NCBI GenBank assembly: GCA_002336675.1
Contig: DDEI01000011.1
Coordinates: forward strand, 1 to 7,017
Source of the DNA: Flavobacteriales bacterium UBA1958
GTDB taxonomy: Bacteria; Bacteroidota; Bacteroidia; Flavobacteriales_D; Sanyastnellaceae
Direction: 5' to 3'
Length of the DNA stretch: 7,017 nt
In this document: one piece after another, positions 1-6,357 of the stretch
Position numbering within the stretch: the stretch's first letter is position 1
How the letters are laid out: each line of letters opens with the position of its first letter
Notes under the pieces: generated by a model
Databases searched by the model: none
The model's input: only the letters and a program-made list of their open reading frames with translations
Told to the model about the DNA's origin: nothing
Made by a program: the position numbers and the translations under genes

Positions 1-1601
1 GTCATAGCGAATCTATGCCAGAAGGCAGATTGCAATACATTATTCTCAAACATCTGCCGCACTACTTCAAGTGAATCTATAGTTTCCTGAGCGGTTTCGG
101 TGGGGAATCCATACATTAAATACGCATGAACCATTACTCCGGCACGATTGAAATTTTCGTTCACCTTGGCCACTTGTTCCACGGTAACCCCTTTGGCTAT
201 GAGTTCGAGTAATCGGTCAGAAGCTACCTCGAGTCCTCCAGAAATGGCTATGCAACCAGATGCAGCCAGTAAGCGGCATAAGTCATAATTAAAGTTCTTT
301 TCGAAACGAATGTTTGTCCACCAGCTTACGACTAACTTTCGTTTGAGAATCTCCAGAGCCATAGCTTTCATTAGCGATGGAGGAGCAGCCTCATCCACGA
401 AATGGAATCCTCGTTCCCCCGTTTGAGCTACTAATTCTTCCATCCTGTCTACGATAGTAGAAGCAGAAGAACCTTCGTATAACTTGATGTAGTCCAGCGA
501 AATGTCACAAAAAGTACATTTGCCCCAGTAGCAGCCATGCGCCATAGTGAGTTTATTCCAGCGCCCATCACTCCATAGCCTGTGCATGGGATTAGTGAGC
601 TGAATAACCGATAAATATTTCTTCAGTGGAAGCCCCGTGTAATCTGGAGTTCCTACTTTTTCCTGTTTGATATCAGGTGTAGTATTCGCGTTGCAATATT
701 TTACTTTTCCATCCACCAAACTGAACGTTCTCTTCAACATTTCAGCGGAAGCCTCTGTCTCCAGATAATTCACCAAATTCATCAACGGAGCCTCTCCGTC
801 ATCTAAACAAATGAAGTCTACATAGTCAAACACTCGAGGGTCTGAAAGCGAACGAAGTTCAGTGTTTGGATAACCTCCACCCATAGCTATATGGATAGTT
901 GGATGGTTTTTTTTGAGCCATTTACCGCATTGCAACGCTGCAAATAAATTACCAGGAAAAGGGACTGTTAGACAAACCAATGTAGGGCTGGTTTCCTTGA
1001 TTTTCTTATCCAAGATCTCCAGCATCATATCTGTAATAAAGCTGGGCTCCGACTGCAGTTCAGTATGCAGTTCATCAAACGTGGCGGCAGACATTCCTAA
1101 TCTTTCTGCGTAGCGTGAAAACCCAAAATGAGGGTCCACCAATTCCACCAGAAAATCACTTAAGTCCTCCAAGTAAAGTGTGGCTATGTGTCTGGCTTGG
1201 TCTCTAATCCCCATAGATCCAAAAGCCCATTCCAAGTCTTCTAGTTGTTCAAATTTGGAAGCTTCGGGAAGGAAATTACGCTCACAAATAAAATGAGCTA
1301 GCGTAGGATCTTCATCTTGTAAAAAACTAATTACAGGCTCTATGGTATGGATGTATTCAGTGCGGAGGGTATAAATCCTAAGCGCGTTTTCAGAAGTGTT
1401 TTTTAGGTTGTTTTTCGCCTCTGAGAATAGTTTTTCCAGTCCTCGCTTAGAGAATAATTCTAGAATGGTTTCTATTCCCAAATCAAGTTGCTGATTAGAA
1501 ATTTCTGTGGTATTCAGAAATCCCTTTATGTAAGCCGTAGCCGGGTATGGAGTGTTTAGCTGAGTAAACGGCGGGCTGATTAAAAGGAGGTTCTGTTTCA
1601 C
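1..1601 (-). CDS. B12-binding-domain radical SAM protein (3' end beyond left edge)
   Basis: About 533 residues are visible, read from a GTG at 1599-1601 to the left edge; the C-terminus is missing. The N-terminus (LLISPPF, then LNTPYPATAYIKGFL) and the Rossmann-like stretch AMGGGYPNTEL at residues 239-249, ending in DDGE at 267-270, match cobalamin-binding domains found in front of radical SAM domains. I see no DxHxxG cobalamin-ligand motif. The radical SAM domain follows, with a 4Fe-4S cysteine cluster GCYWGKCTFCD (C357, C362, C365; CX4CX2C, not the usual CX3CX2C) and an SGGLE motif near residue 458 that fits the SAM-binding GGE/GxE region. The enzyme should cleave SAM to a 5'-deoxyadenosyl radical in the cytoplasm; the substrate is unknown. 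No ATG is available: a TAA lies upstream in frame at 1620-1622, leaving only TTG at 1610 or GTG at 1601. GTG is chosen because the family-like sequence starts just after it. It lies 80 bp downstream of the synthase gene, same strand. Confidence 0.88.
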   Translation of the reverse strand, partial: MKQNLLLISPPFTQLNTPYPATAYIKGFLNTTEISNQQLDLGIETILELFSKRGLEKLFSEAKNNLKNTSENALRIYTLRTEYIHTIEPVISFLQDEDPTLAHFICERNFLPEASKFEQLEDLEWAFGSMGIRDQARHIATLYLEDLSDFLVELVDPHFGFSRYAERLGMSAATFDELHTELQSEPSFITDMMLEILDKKIKETSPTLVCLTVPFPGNLFAALQCGKWLKKNHPTIHIAMGGGYPNTELRSLSDPRVFDYVDFICLDDGEAPLMNLVNYLETEASAEMLKRTFSLVDGKVKYCNANTTPDIKQEKVGTPDYTGLPLKKYLSVIQLTNPMHRLWSDGRWNKLTMAHGCYWGKCTFCDISLDYIKLYEGSSASTIVDRMEELVAQTGERGFHFVDEAAPPSLMKAMALEILKRKLVVSWWTNIRFEKNFNYDLCRLLAASGCIAISGGLEVASDRLLELIAKGVTVEQVAKVNENFNRAGVMVHAYLMYGFPTETAQETIDSLEVVRQMFENNVLQSAFWHRFAM

Positions 1602-1649
1602 GCAGTGCAAGTTTAGCGTTTAATTGTAAATTATTAATAGTGAATTCTA

Positions 1650-1662
1650 AATTGACTCAATT
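1650..1662. promoter_or_regulatory. Short dyad AATTGACTCAATT upstream of the radical SAM gene
   Basis: A 13-base near-perfect inverted repeat (arms AATTGA and TCAATT around one central base) lies in the 80-bp gap between the synthase stop and the radical SAM start, about 50 bases upstream of that start. It is overlapped by a second pairing of GAATT with AATTC. The stem is A/T-rich and has no T-run, so a protein-binding site is more plausible than a terminator. It could equally be chance in A/T-rich DNA. Confidence 0.2.
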
Positions 1663-1681
1663 CTACTTCTTGAGAGGGTTT

Positions 1682-2575
1682 TCACTGAGTTTGGTCAAGC
1701 TTTGTAAAAGCCGAAGTAAGAATGATTGGAAATAGTTTTAAAAACTTCTTTGGAACAGGTGCTTGTATAGTAAGATTCTCTTTTGTGAATGGATGAGTAA
1801 ATTTTACGGAATAAGCATGGAGATAGAGTCCTTTCCCTTTTAATAGGAGTCCTTCAAGACTGTAATCTGCATCTCCTAAAATAGTATTTCCTCTAATGGA
1901 AAGATGCTTTCTAAGTTGCTGTCTTCTTCCTGTTTGTGGGTGGAGGAGGACTAAGTTTAAAAACCCAAATCTTTCAGAGATTACAGATTCAAGGACTTCA
2001 TAAGAGGTGAAAGCTTTCTTGTCATCTATGGCTTCATCAAAGTATCCTTTTAATTTTTTAATCTCACCCATGGCAACGGCTAAATAAGATTTTTCAATTT
2101 CTTTTTTCTCAAACATTAGATTGAGTGCCCTTATACTTGAGCTAGTTTTTCCTGCAAGTAAAACACCAGTAGTTGGATAATCTAAGCGATGAGTTGGTTG
2201 AGGATAACAGATGTCTGGGAGATTGCTTTTCGAAAGGTTTTGCTCCAAAGCATTCGCTACGGTTTTGAATTTATTACCACTGACTGGAATTCCTGCAGGC
2301 TTGTAGATGGCAGCTAGGTGCTCATCTTCGTAAAGCACCTGCAACGGATACTGCAACTGGTGCTGAGGATTTCTCATTTCCTGTTTTATGAGTTCTATTT
2401 TTTCCCCGCCGTGAATAAAAGTGGCGGAGCTTGCTTTTTCTCCATTCACTTTAATGAGTCCTTTATTCAGGGTCTTTTTGAGTGCTGATTTTGTAGCGCA
2501 GCTGGAAAACAGACCTACACCATATTCTTGAAGTCGGACAGGAGCATCTTGAACTAGCGCTATGTGTTTTTTAAT
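1682..2575 (-). CDS. RluA-superfamily pseudouridine synthase with N-terminal S4 domain; start codon uncertain
   Basis: This enzyme should isomerise uridine to pseudouridine in rRNA or tRNA. The catalytic motif is HRLDYPTTG, with the aspartate at residue 132 if the protein starts at 2575 (residue 90 if it starts at the GTG at 2449). Further motifs are QTGRRQQLRKHL and LYLHAYSVKFTHPFT, which resemble TruC more than RluC or RluD, so a tRNA target is possible but unproven. The first conventional start is GTG at 2449, but the open frame continues upstream with VQDAPVRLQEYGVGLFSS and then SALKKTLNKGLIKVNGE, a convincing S4 RNA-binding domain that the GTG start would cut in half. Upstream to the in-frame TAA near 2617-2619 there is no ATG, GTG or TTG. 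The end given here (2575) is an ATT codon placed where I would expect the initiator, giving 297 residues. Enzyme identity is secure; the start is not. Confidence 0.85.
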   Translation of the reverse strand: MKKHIALVQDAPVRLQEYGVGLFSSCATKSALKKTLNKGLIKVNGEKASSATFIHGGEKIELIKQEMRNPQHQLQYPLQVLYEDEHLAAIYKPAGIPVSGNKFKTVANALEQNLSKSNLPDICYPQPTHRLDYPTTGVLLAGKTSSSIRALNLMFEKKEIEKSYLAVAMGEIKKLKGYFDEAIDDKKAFTSYEVLESVISERFGFLNLVLLHPQTGRRQQLRKHLSIRGNTILGDADYSLEGLLLKGKGLYLHAYSVKFTHPFTKENLTIQAPVPKKFLKLFPIILTSAFTKLDQTQ

Positions 2576-2585
2576 ATTGATACTG

Positions 2586-2593
2586 CTAAGATA
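2586..2593 (-). promoter_or_regulatory. Possible -7 element (TATCTTAG) for the pseudouridine synthase
   Basis: On the minus strand TATCTTAG matches the Bacteroidota -7 consensus TAnnTTTG at five of six fixed positions. It ends 10 bases before the candidate ATT start at 2575, so transcription starting a few bases downstream would give a nearly leaderless message. No clear -33 TTG element was found at the expected distance, so support is weak. Confidence 0.22.
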
Positions 2594-2603
2594 GCATCTA
2601 GAT

Positions 2604-2633
2604 GAGGTTAGGATTTAATCGAGGTTAGTATTT
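2604..2633. repeat. Tandem direct repeat GAGGTTAGnATTT (two copies) in the divergent promoter region
   Basis: GAGGTTAGGATTT at 2604-2616 and GAGGTTAGTATTT at 2621-2633 match at 12 of 13 positions, with starts 17 bases apart. They lie just upstream of the pseudouridine synthase and about 150 bases upstream of the T9SS cargo start. Two direct copies in a divergent promoter region could bind a regulator, but this is inference from position and similarity only. Confidence 0.35.
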
Positions 2634-2743
2634 TCTATTTCTGGCATTACTCATTTATAGTTGAGGCTCCACAAGTTTTGGGCTAAATCAATTCGCACGT
2701 ATAATTATTCAAGATTATTTATTTCCCGGAACGCTAAAAAATG

Positions 2744-2751
2744 TACCTTAG
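2744..2751 (+). promoter_or_regulatory. Possible -7 element (TACCTTAG) for the T9SS cargo gene
   Basis: TACCTTAG matches the Bacteroidota -7 consensus TAnnTTTG at five of six fixed positions. It lies about 31 bases before the ATG at 2783, giving a leader of roughly 25 bases. It overlaps the region immediately after the upstream ATG at 2741, which would argue against that ATG as the true start. No strong -33 element is seen; a TTTC at 2722-2725 is the nearest candidate. Confidence 0.27.
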
Positions 2752-2782
2752 TTTCACCTTAAAACCAATTTATACTATTAAA

Positions 2783-3709
2783 ATGAAAAAAAGTTACATG
2801 CTAACTCTTGCGTTACTTGGGTTCTCTTTTATGTGCGGAGCACAATTCACTGATGACATAGAATCCTATGAAGAGGGATCAGTTTTTAACGACACTTGGA
2901 CTACTTGGGATGGAAATGATGATGGTGCTCAAAATGCCAGGGTATCTTCAGCATACGCTAACTCAGGAACCAAGTCTATTTTTATAGGCGAAGGTGCTGC
3001 TCCAAACGGTGGCCCTCAAGATGCAGTTCTTAGTTTAGGAGACGGAGTTTCCTCTGGAGAGTGGTCTGTGAAGTGGATGATGTATATTCCTGCTGATAAG
3101 TCAGCTTATTTTAATCTTCAAGGAAGTATTGCTCCGAATGCCATTGCTAACCTAGAGTTTTTGTCAGGAAATGTAACGTTCAATGCAGCCAATGGAACTC
3201 CAGGTATGGGGGCGGATGATAATGCTCAAGGAATGAGTTCATTTGCTTTTCCAAGCGATGAGTGGTTTGAAGTAATAGCCACCGTAAACTTTAATTCTGG
3301 AATTTATTTCTTCACTGTAAATGGAGAGGAAACGGCAGCGGCACCAATTGGGACTACGGCCACCAATACACTAATTACAGTGTGGGGAGGAGTTGACTTC
3401 TTCGCTGCAGACACCGCCAATGAATACTATTTAGATGACGTGGAGTTTTATTCTAATCCTCTTTCTTTAGAAGAATTATCTACTGCTGATTTTCTAGTTT
3501 ATCCTAATCCTGCAAACAGCCAGGTGAATATTTATTCATCAGCCGCTGTATTAGATATTTCTATCTATAATCTTCTAGGAGAAGAAGTATTAAGGGCAGA
3601 GAGGGGTGTGTCTCAAAAATTAGATGTAAGCCATCTCGAAGTGGGTTATTATATGGTTCAATTCTCAAATGGAATTGACAAGAAAACAGTAAAGCTTGTT
3701 AAGCAATAA
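2783..3709 (+). CDS. Secreted ConA-like lectin-fold protein with T9SS type A sorting domain
   Basis: The 308-residue protein begins with a signal peptide (MKKSYMLTLALLGFSFMCGAQ, cleavage likely next to the GAQ). Residues about 22-222 form a beta-rich domain opening with FTDDIESYEEGSVF, carrying WSVKWMMYIP and WFEVIATVNFNSG, and closing with YYLDDVEFY. This pattern resembles the LamG/concanavalin-A-like jelly-roll domains of flavobacterial secreted proteins, usually carbohydrate- or surface-binding; I see no catalytic residues. Residues about 236-308 are a type A T9SS sorting domain (FLVYPNPANSQVNIY, then ISIYNLLGEEVL, and GYYMVQFSNG near the end), which sends the protein across the outer membrane and is normally removed when it is released or attached to the surface. 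An in-frame ATG at 2741 would add 14 residues ahead of the signal peptide, so 2783 is preferred. It stands alone: divergent from the synthase and convergent with the propeller gene. Confidence 0.88.
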   Translation: MKKSYMLTLALLGFSFMCGAQFTDDIESYEEGSVFNDTWTTWDGNDDGAQNARVSSAYANSGTKSIFIGEGAAPNGGPQDAVLSLGDGVSSGEWSVKWMMYIPADKSAYFNLQGSIAPNAIANLEFLSGNVTFNAANGTPGMGADDNAQGMSSFAFPSDEWFEVIATVNFNSGIYFFTVNGEETAAAPIGTTATNTLITVWGGVDFFAADTANEYYLDDVEFYSNPLSLEELSTADFLVYPNPANSQVNIYSSAAVLDISIYNLLGEEVLRAERGVSQKLDVSHLEVGYYMVQFSNGIDKKTVKLVKQ

Positions 3710-3725
3710 ATAAGCGAATAAATAA

Positions 3726-3755
3726 AAAGTCCCATCAGCTAAACGATGGGGCTTT
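3726..3755. terminator. Bidirectional intrinsic terminator between convergent genes
   Basis: An 11-bp stem pairs 3726-3736 (AAAGTCCCATC) with 3745-3755 (GATGGGGCTTT), with one G-U pair and an 8-base loop. A/T-rich tails lie on both sides: the A-rich 3721-3728 becomes a T-run on the minus strand, and TTATTTT follows on the plus strand. It lies between the stops of the T9SS cargo gene and the propeller gene and should serve both. Confidence 0.85.
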
Positions 3756-3757
3756 CG

Positions 3758-5041
3758 TTATTTTAATCTCAACTGCCCATTTCTGACCCGTTGAGGGTGA
3801 TTTCCAACGGGAACTTCAGCAACTACCTCTGCTGTAGCATAATCAACTACTGAAACTTTATCAAGCCCACTTATTGAAACATATGCTTTTGTGCCGTCTT
3901 TACTAGAAGTGGTCCAGTATGGCTTTGCTTTTTTTGGTTCATCAGAAAGTTCAATAGTTTGGTATTCAAACGTTTCTCTGTTCACTATAGCTATGTAACC
4001 ATCCATGGTGCCAGCAACGCATATATTTTTATCATCTCCGCTTAGCGCAATACCATGATGTCCTGAGTTTAAAAGATGGTCTCCAAATGTTAGATCTTTA
4101 TTTTCCTCAGGAATTGGTAATTCCAATTTTCGGGTGATCTTATCATTCTCTATATCGTATTCAAAGAACCCATGGAACAATGAAATTTGCAAATAAGCAA
4201 ATTTTTCATCTTTAGTAATAGCCATTGGACGAATTGCTCGGTCAATCCAATCAAAACCGGCTTCTTCCAGTTTTTGCTTCATATCAACACGACGTATCAC
4301 TTCATAGGTATTAGCATCAACAATCTGAAACCAACGATCCCCTTTTAAAAAATCGAGATTTGGTGAGGTTATATAGACTTTACCAATAGAGGCATGATAT
4401 ATTTTTTCACCATCTTCAGAATACGTGTTTTCATGAGGTTGATCGCCAGATTCAAAACCGGCTACTATTTTTCCAGTTGAAACATCAATGGCATGCACTT
4501 TTCTTGCTGTTGAGGCAGAAACCAAAAAGGTTTTACCATCTGGAGATATAGCCGAATGGTCAGATCTAATACCTTCTACAGGAGTCCGCCAAACAATTTG
4601 TCCTGAATTGACATCGATAGCGACAACATCTGCGAAACTTGGTCTAGAAGCGTAAATATACCTACCATCGCTTGAAGTGAACATGTCGTCAACTAATTGA
4701 TCATTTCCTTCACCAATAAACTCACGGATAAAACCAGCTGAAAGTCTTCTTTTTAGCCCTGAATAGATTTCTTCAAAACGTTCTTCTCGATCAGGTATGG
4801 CACTTATTTTTTTGATAACCTGATAGGTGCTTGGATCAAAAATGGTAATCACACCATCCCAGTTGTTACCTGATAACACAACATCTCTTAAAGGGATACT
4901 GTCATGAACTGTTGCGGCTTTTTTTTCAGGATGTAACGAAAACGAAGGATATTCTCTATCTGGTCTTTGACCTAAGTTATAAAGATAGCCTGTAAAAAAT
5001 ACTAATCCGATAAACAGTAACCCTAAAATTATTTTTTTCAT
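3758..5041 (-). CDS. Membrane-anchored or exported YncE/YVTN-type beta-propeller protein
   Basis: The 427-residue protein starts with MKKIILGLLFIGLVFFTGYLY, a hydrophobic stretch after two lysines that acts as a signal peptide or uncleaved anchor. No lipobox cysteine is present. The rest consists of repeated four-strand blades, for example VVAIDVNSGQIVWRTPVEG, HSAISPDGKTFLVSAS, VHAIDVSTGKIVAGF and YSEDGEKIYHAS, ending in VSVVDYATAEVVAEVPVGNHPQRVR. These SPDG-type loops and xxxIDxxTGKxV strands are hallmarks of YncE/YVTN and quinoprotein-like propellers, which in general are extracytoplasmic binding or scaffold proteins; a few are subunits of amine dehydrogenases. Nothing identifies an enzyme partner here. 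The blades are irregular, with a long insertion at about residues 80-118 (basic and acidic, DREERFEEIYSGLKRR). The ATG at 5039-5041 fits the signal sequence and has an A/T-rich leader. It appears to be a single-gene unit. Confidence 0.8.
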   Translation of the reverse strand: MKKIILGLLFIGLVFFTGYLYNLGQRPDREYPSFSLHPEKKAATVHDSIPLRDVVLSGNNWDGVITIFDPSTYQVIKKISAIPDREERFEEIYSGLKRRLSAGFIREFIGEGNDQLVDDMFTSSDGRYIYASRPSFADVVAIDVNSGQIVWRTPVEGIRSDHSAISPDGKTFLVSASTARKVHAIDVSTGKIVAGFESGDQPHENTYSEDGEKIYHASIGKVYITSPNLDFLKGDRWFQIVDANTYEVIRRVDMKQKLEEAGFDWIDRAIRPMAITKDEKFAYLQISLFHGFFEYDIENDKITRKLELPIPEENKDLTFGDHLLNSGHHGIALSGDDKNICVAGTMDGYIAIVNRETFEYQTIELSDEPKKAKPYWTTSSKDGTKAYVSISGLDKVSVVDYATAEVVAEVPVGNHPQRVRNGQLRLK

Positions 5042-5130
5042 ATCAAAATATTTTAATGTTTATGTGCAAGTGCTTAAATAAGAATTAAAGCAAATATTAA
5101 CTTAAAAAAAATGATTAAATAATAGAATTT

Positions 5131-5368
5131 CTATTTAGATCCAAAAAGCTTTTCCCATTCATTCCAAACTTTTCCAAGAACATCTCTAAAAGTCTCTATT
5201 TGGAGATGCGTCGGATAGAAATGACGACAGAGTGTTCTTGTTCCCATAGAAGAAATTAACTTCAAAATCATCGGCCCTTTGCGGATGAATTGTGCCAATT
5301 ATCAAATACTTCGATTCTTTTTTTATTAAATAAGTGTCTATAAATTTATGTTCTGTTGTACCTGCCAT
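5131..5368 (-). pseudogene. Truncated, frameshifted remnant resembling a uracil-DNA-glycosylase-fold protein
   Basis: The frame from the ATG at 5366-5368 gives 60 residues, beginning MAGTTEHKFIDTYLIKK and continuing SKYLIIGTIHP and FEVNFFYGNKNTLSSFLSDA, ending at a TAG at 5186-5188. The order LIIGTxxP, then FFYGNKN, then a position normally tryptophan resembles the N-terminal part of the uracil-DNA-glycosylase/mismatch-glycosylase superfamily, whose members are about 150-250 residues. Here serine (TCG) stands where I would expect tryptophan. The stop follows a four-base run (AAAA at 5188-5191 on the plus strand). Removing one base would let the frame continue as RDFRDVLGKVWNEWEKLFG and end at a TAG at 5131-5133, about 78 residues in all. 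Even then it is much too short for a working enzyme, so an internal deletion plus a frameshift is the simplest reading. The family match rests on recall of motifs and is tentative; a small unrelated gene is the alternative. Confidence 0.5.
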
Positions 5369-5427
5369 TTTTTTTAAAGTTTATCCAAACTATAGTTATT
5401 GGGCTTTAAAGTAAACAGAACGGCTAG

Positions 5428-6207
5428 TTATTTTTTTAGTTTTTGTAGTGTTTCGGGGAAAATCAAAACACTGGCAAACCCTCGTTTCTTATATGGCGAA
5501 ATAGTTTTATTAATGTACTTATTTCTTTTAAATTCTTCTGCAATTATTCCCTCAAAACCATAGCCCAAATAGGTTTGCCCGTATTTTTTTGCTCCTGGAT
5601 TATACCCGCGTTCTTTTGAATACCATTTTCTAACTTTAAACACCTCTACTATGAGTCCCTTATATTCACTCAGCACATATTTAATTTGATTTCTTCTATG
5701 TTCTTTTATAGCCCAAATTTCTTTTGTTGCATGATAGATTGCGTTTTCACCTGAGCCTCTTTTGTAAGACTTATTTATATTGATGATTACACAATCTTTC
5801 CCGATTTCATTTAGAGTTTCTGCATTATAAAGTCTAATTATTTCATTCGCGGTCATTAATCCTTTCTCAATCGAATTAACTCCCCCTTGTATATTTCCTC
5901 GAACGTAATTTTCAAATTTTGGAATAAATTTAAAAGTATCAATTAGAGCAGATTCTATTTCAAAAGCATTTTTTTCAGTCAGACCGTGTCTAACAATTAA
6001 GTGTTTAACTTCATTACCCTCAACTAGGATCCGTCTAATTTCTTCGTACTTACTAGTTGATGTTTCCTCATCTTCTAAAGCACATTTTACGTGATTAAAA
6101 ACCCTATTTCCAATTCCTTTCCCTACATAAAATGGTTCATCCGTTTTGGGGTTAATTAGAAGATATACATAATACTTTAAATGTTCTATAGTCTTTATAT
6201 CAAACAT
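5428..6207 (-). CDS. GIY-YIG endonuclease, LEM-3-like (COG3680 type), with C-terminal module
   Basis: The 259-residue protein has an N-terminal GIY-YIG nuclease fold. The core is YYVYLL (residues 12-17), then 11 residues, then YVGKG at 27-31. NRVFNH (R35, H39) matches the R/H spacing of I-TevI, and E85 in EIESALID is the likely metal ligand, so the catalytic set looks complete. ENYVRG and LMTANEIIRLYNAE follow, as in LEM-3/ANKLE1-like bacterial homologues. From about residue 135 a second module runs: VIININKSYKRG, IYHATKEIWAIKEHRRNQ, KYVLSEYKGLIVEVFKVRKWY and YLGYGFEG. I recognise this module as recurring after such nuclease domains, but its function is unknown to me. A DNA-cutting role in repair, defence or a mobile element is inference. 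The gene stands between a glycosylase-like remnant and a coiled-coil gene, with 59- and 150-bp gaps. The ATG at 6207 follows an A/T-rich leader. Sampled G+C is about 33-37%, below the roughly 40-45% in the left block. Confidence 0.8.
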   Translation of the reverse strand: MFDIKTIEHLKYYVYLLINPKTDEPFYVGKGIGNRVFNHVKCALEDEETSTSKYEEIRRILVEGNEVKHLIVRHGLTEKNAFEIESALIDTFKFIPKFENYVRGNIQGGVNSIEKGLMTANEIIRLYNAETLNEIGKDCVIININKSYKRGSGENAIYHATKEIWAIKEHRRNQIKYVLSEYKGLIVEVFKVRKWYSKERGYNPGAKKYGQTYLGYGFEGIIAEEFKRNKYINKTISPYKKRGFASVLIFPETLQKLKK

Positions 6208-6357
6208 AATTTTTTGATTTTAATTAAGCCTACCTTTCTATGTAAGTTGATGCGGTATACGTTGCCAAGGAATAGAGCTGGTGGATATTCTATGAATTGT
6301 TAGTTGATGTTTTGAGTCTTTTTAGTGAATTGAAGAATTGACCGAGAGTACAGGTCA

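Noticed and set aside
913..1113. Plus-strand open frame of 66 codons
   Set aside because: It lies entirely inside the radical SAM gene on the opposite strand, its translation resembles no protein, and the minus-strand frame has clear domain motifs.
2447..2449. GTG as the start of the pseudouridine synthase
   Set aside because: It would cut the S4 domain in half although the upstream 42 codons in the same frame complete that domain. It is kept only as a fallback or secondary start.
2741..2743. ATG as the start of the T9SS cargo gene
   Set aside because: It would put 14 residues ahead of a textbook signal peptide. The ATG at 2783 begins exactly at MKK, and a possible -7 box overlaps the interval just after 2741.
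2834..2836. Cysteine in the signal peptide (SFMCGAQ) as a lipoprotein site
   Set aside because: The residues before it do not fit a lipobox, and the protein carries a T9SS sorting domain, so a normal signal peptidase I cleavage near GAQ is more likely.
6246..6310. Two copies of AGTTGATG in the gap upstream of the GIY-YIG gene, as recombination or integron-type sites
   Set aside because: Eight-base matches are easily chance. There is no paired R/L-box structure, no integrase, and no repetition at the other gene boundaries.
6339..6357. Dyad TGACC/GGTCA just after the coiled-coil gene's stop, as a terminator
   Set aside because: The stem is only 5 bp with a 9-base loop and no T-run follows on the minus strand.
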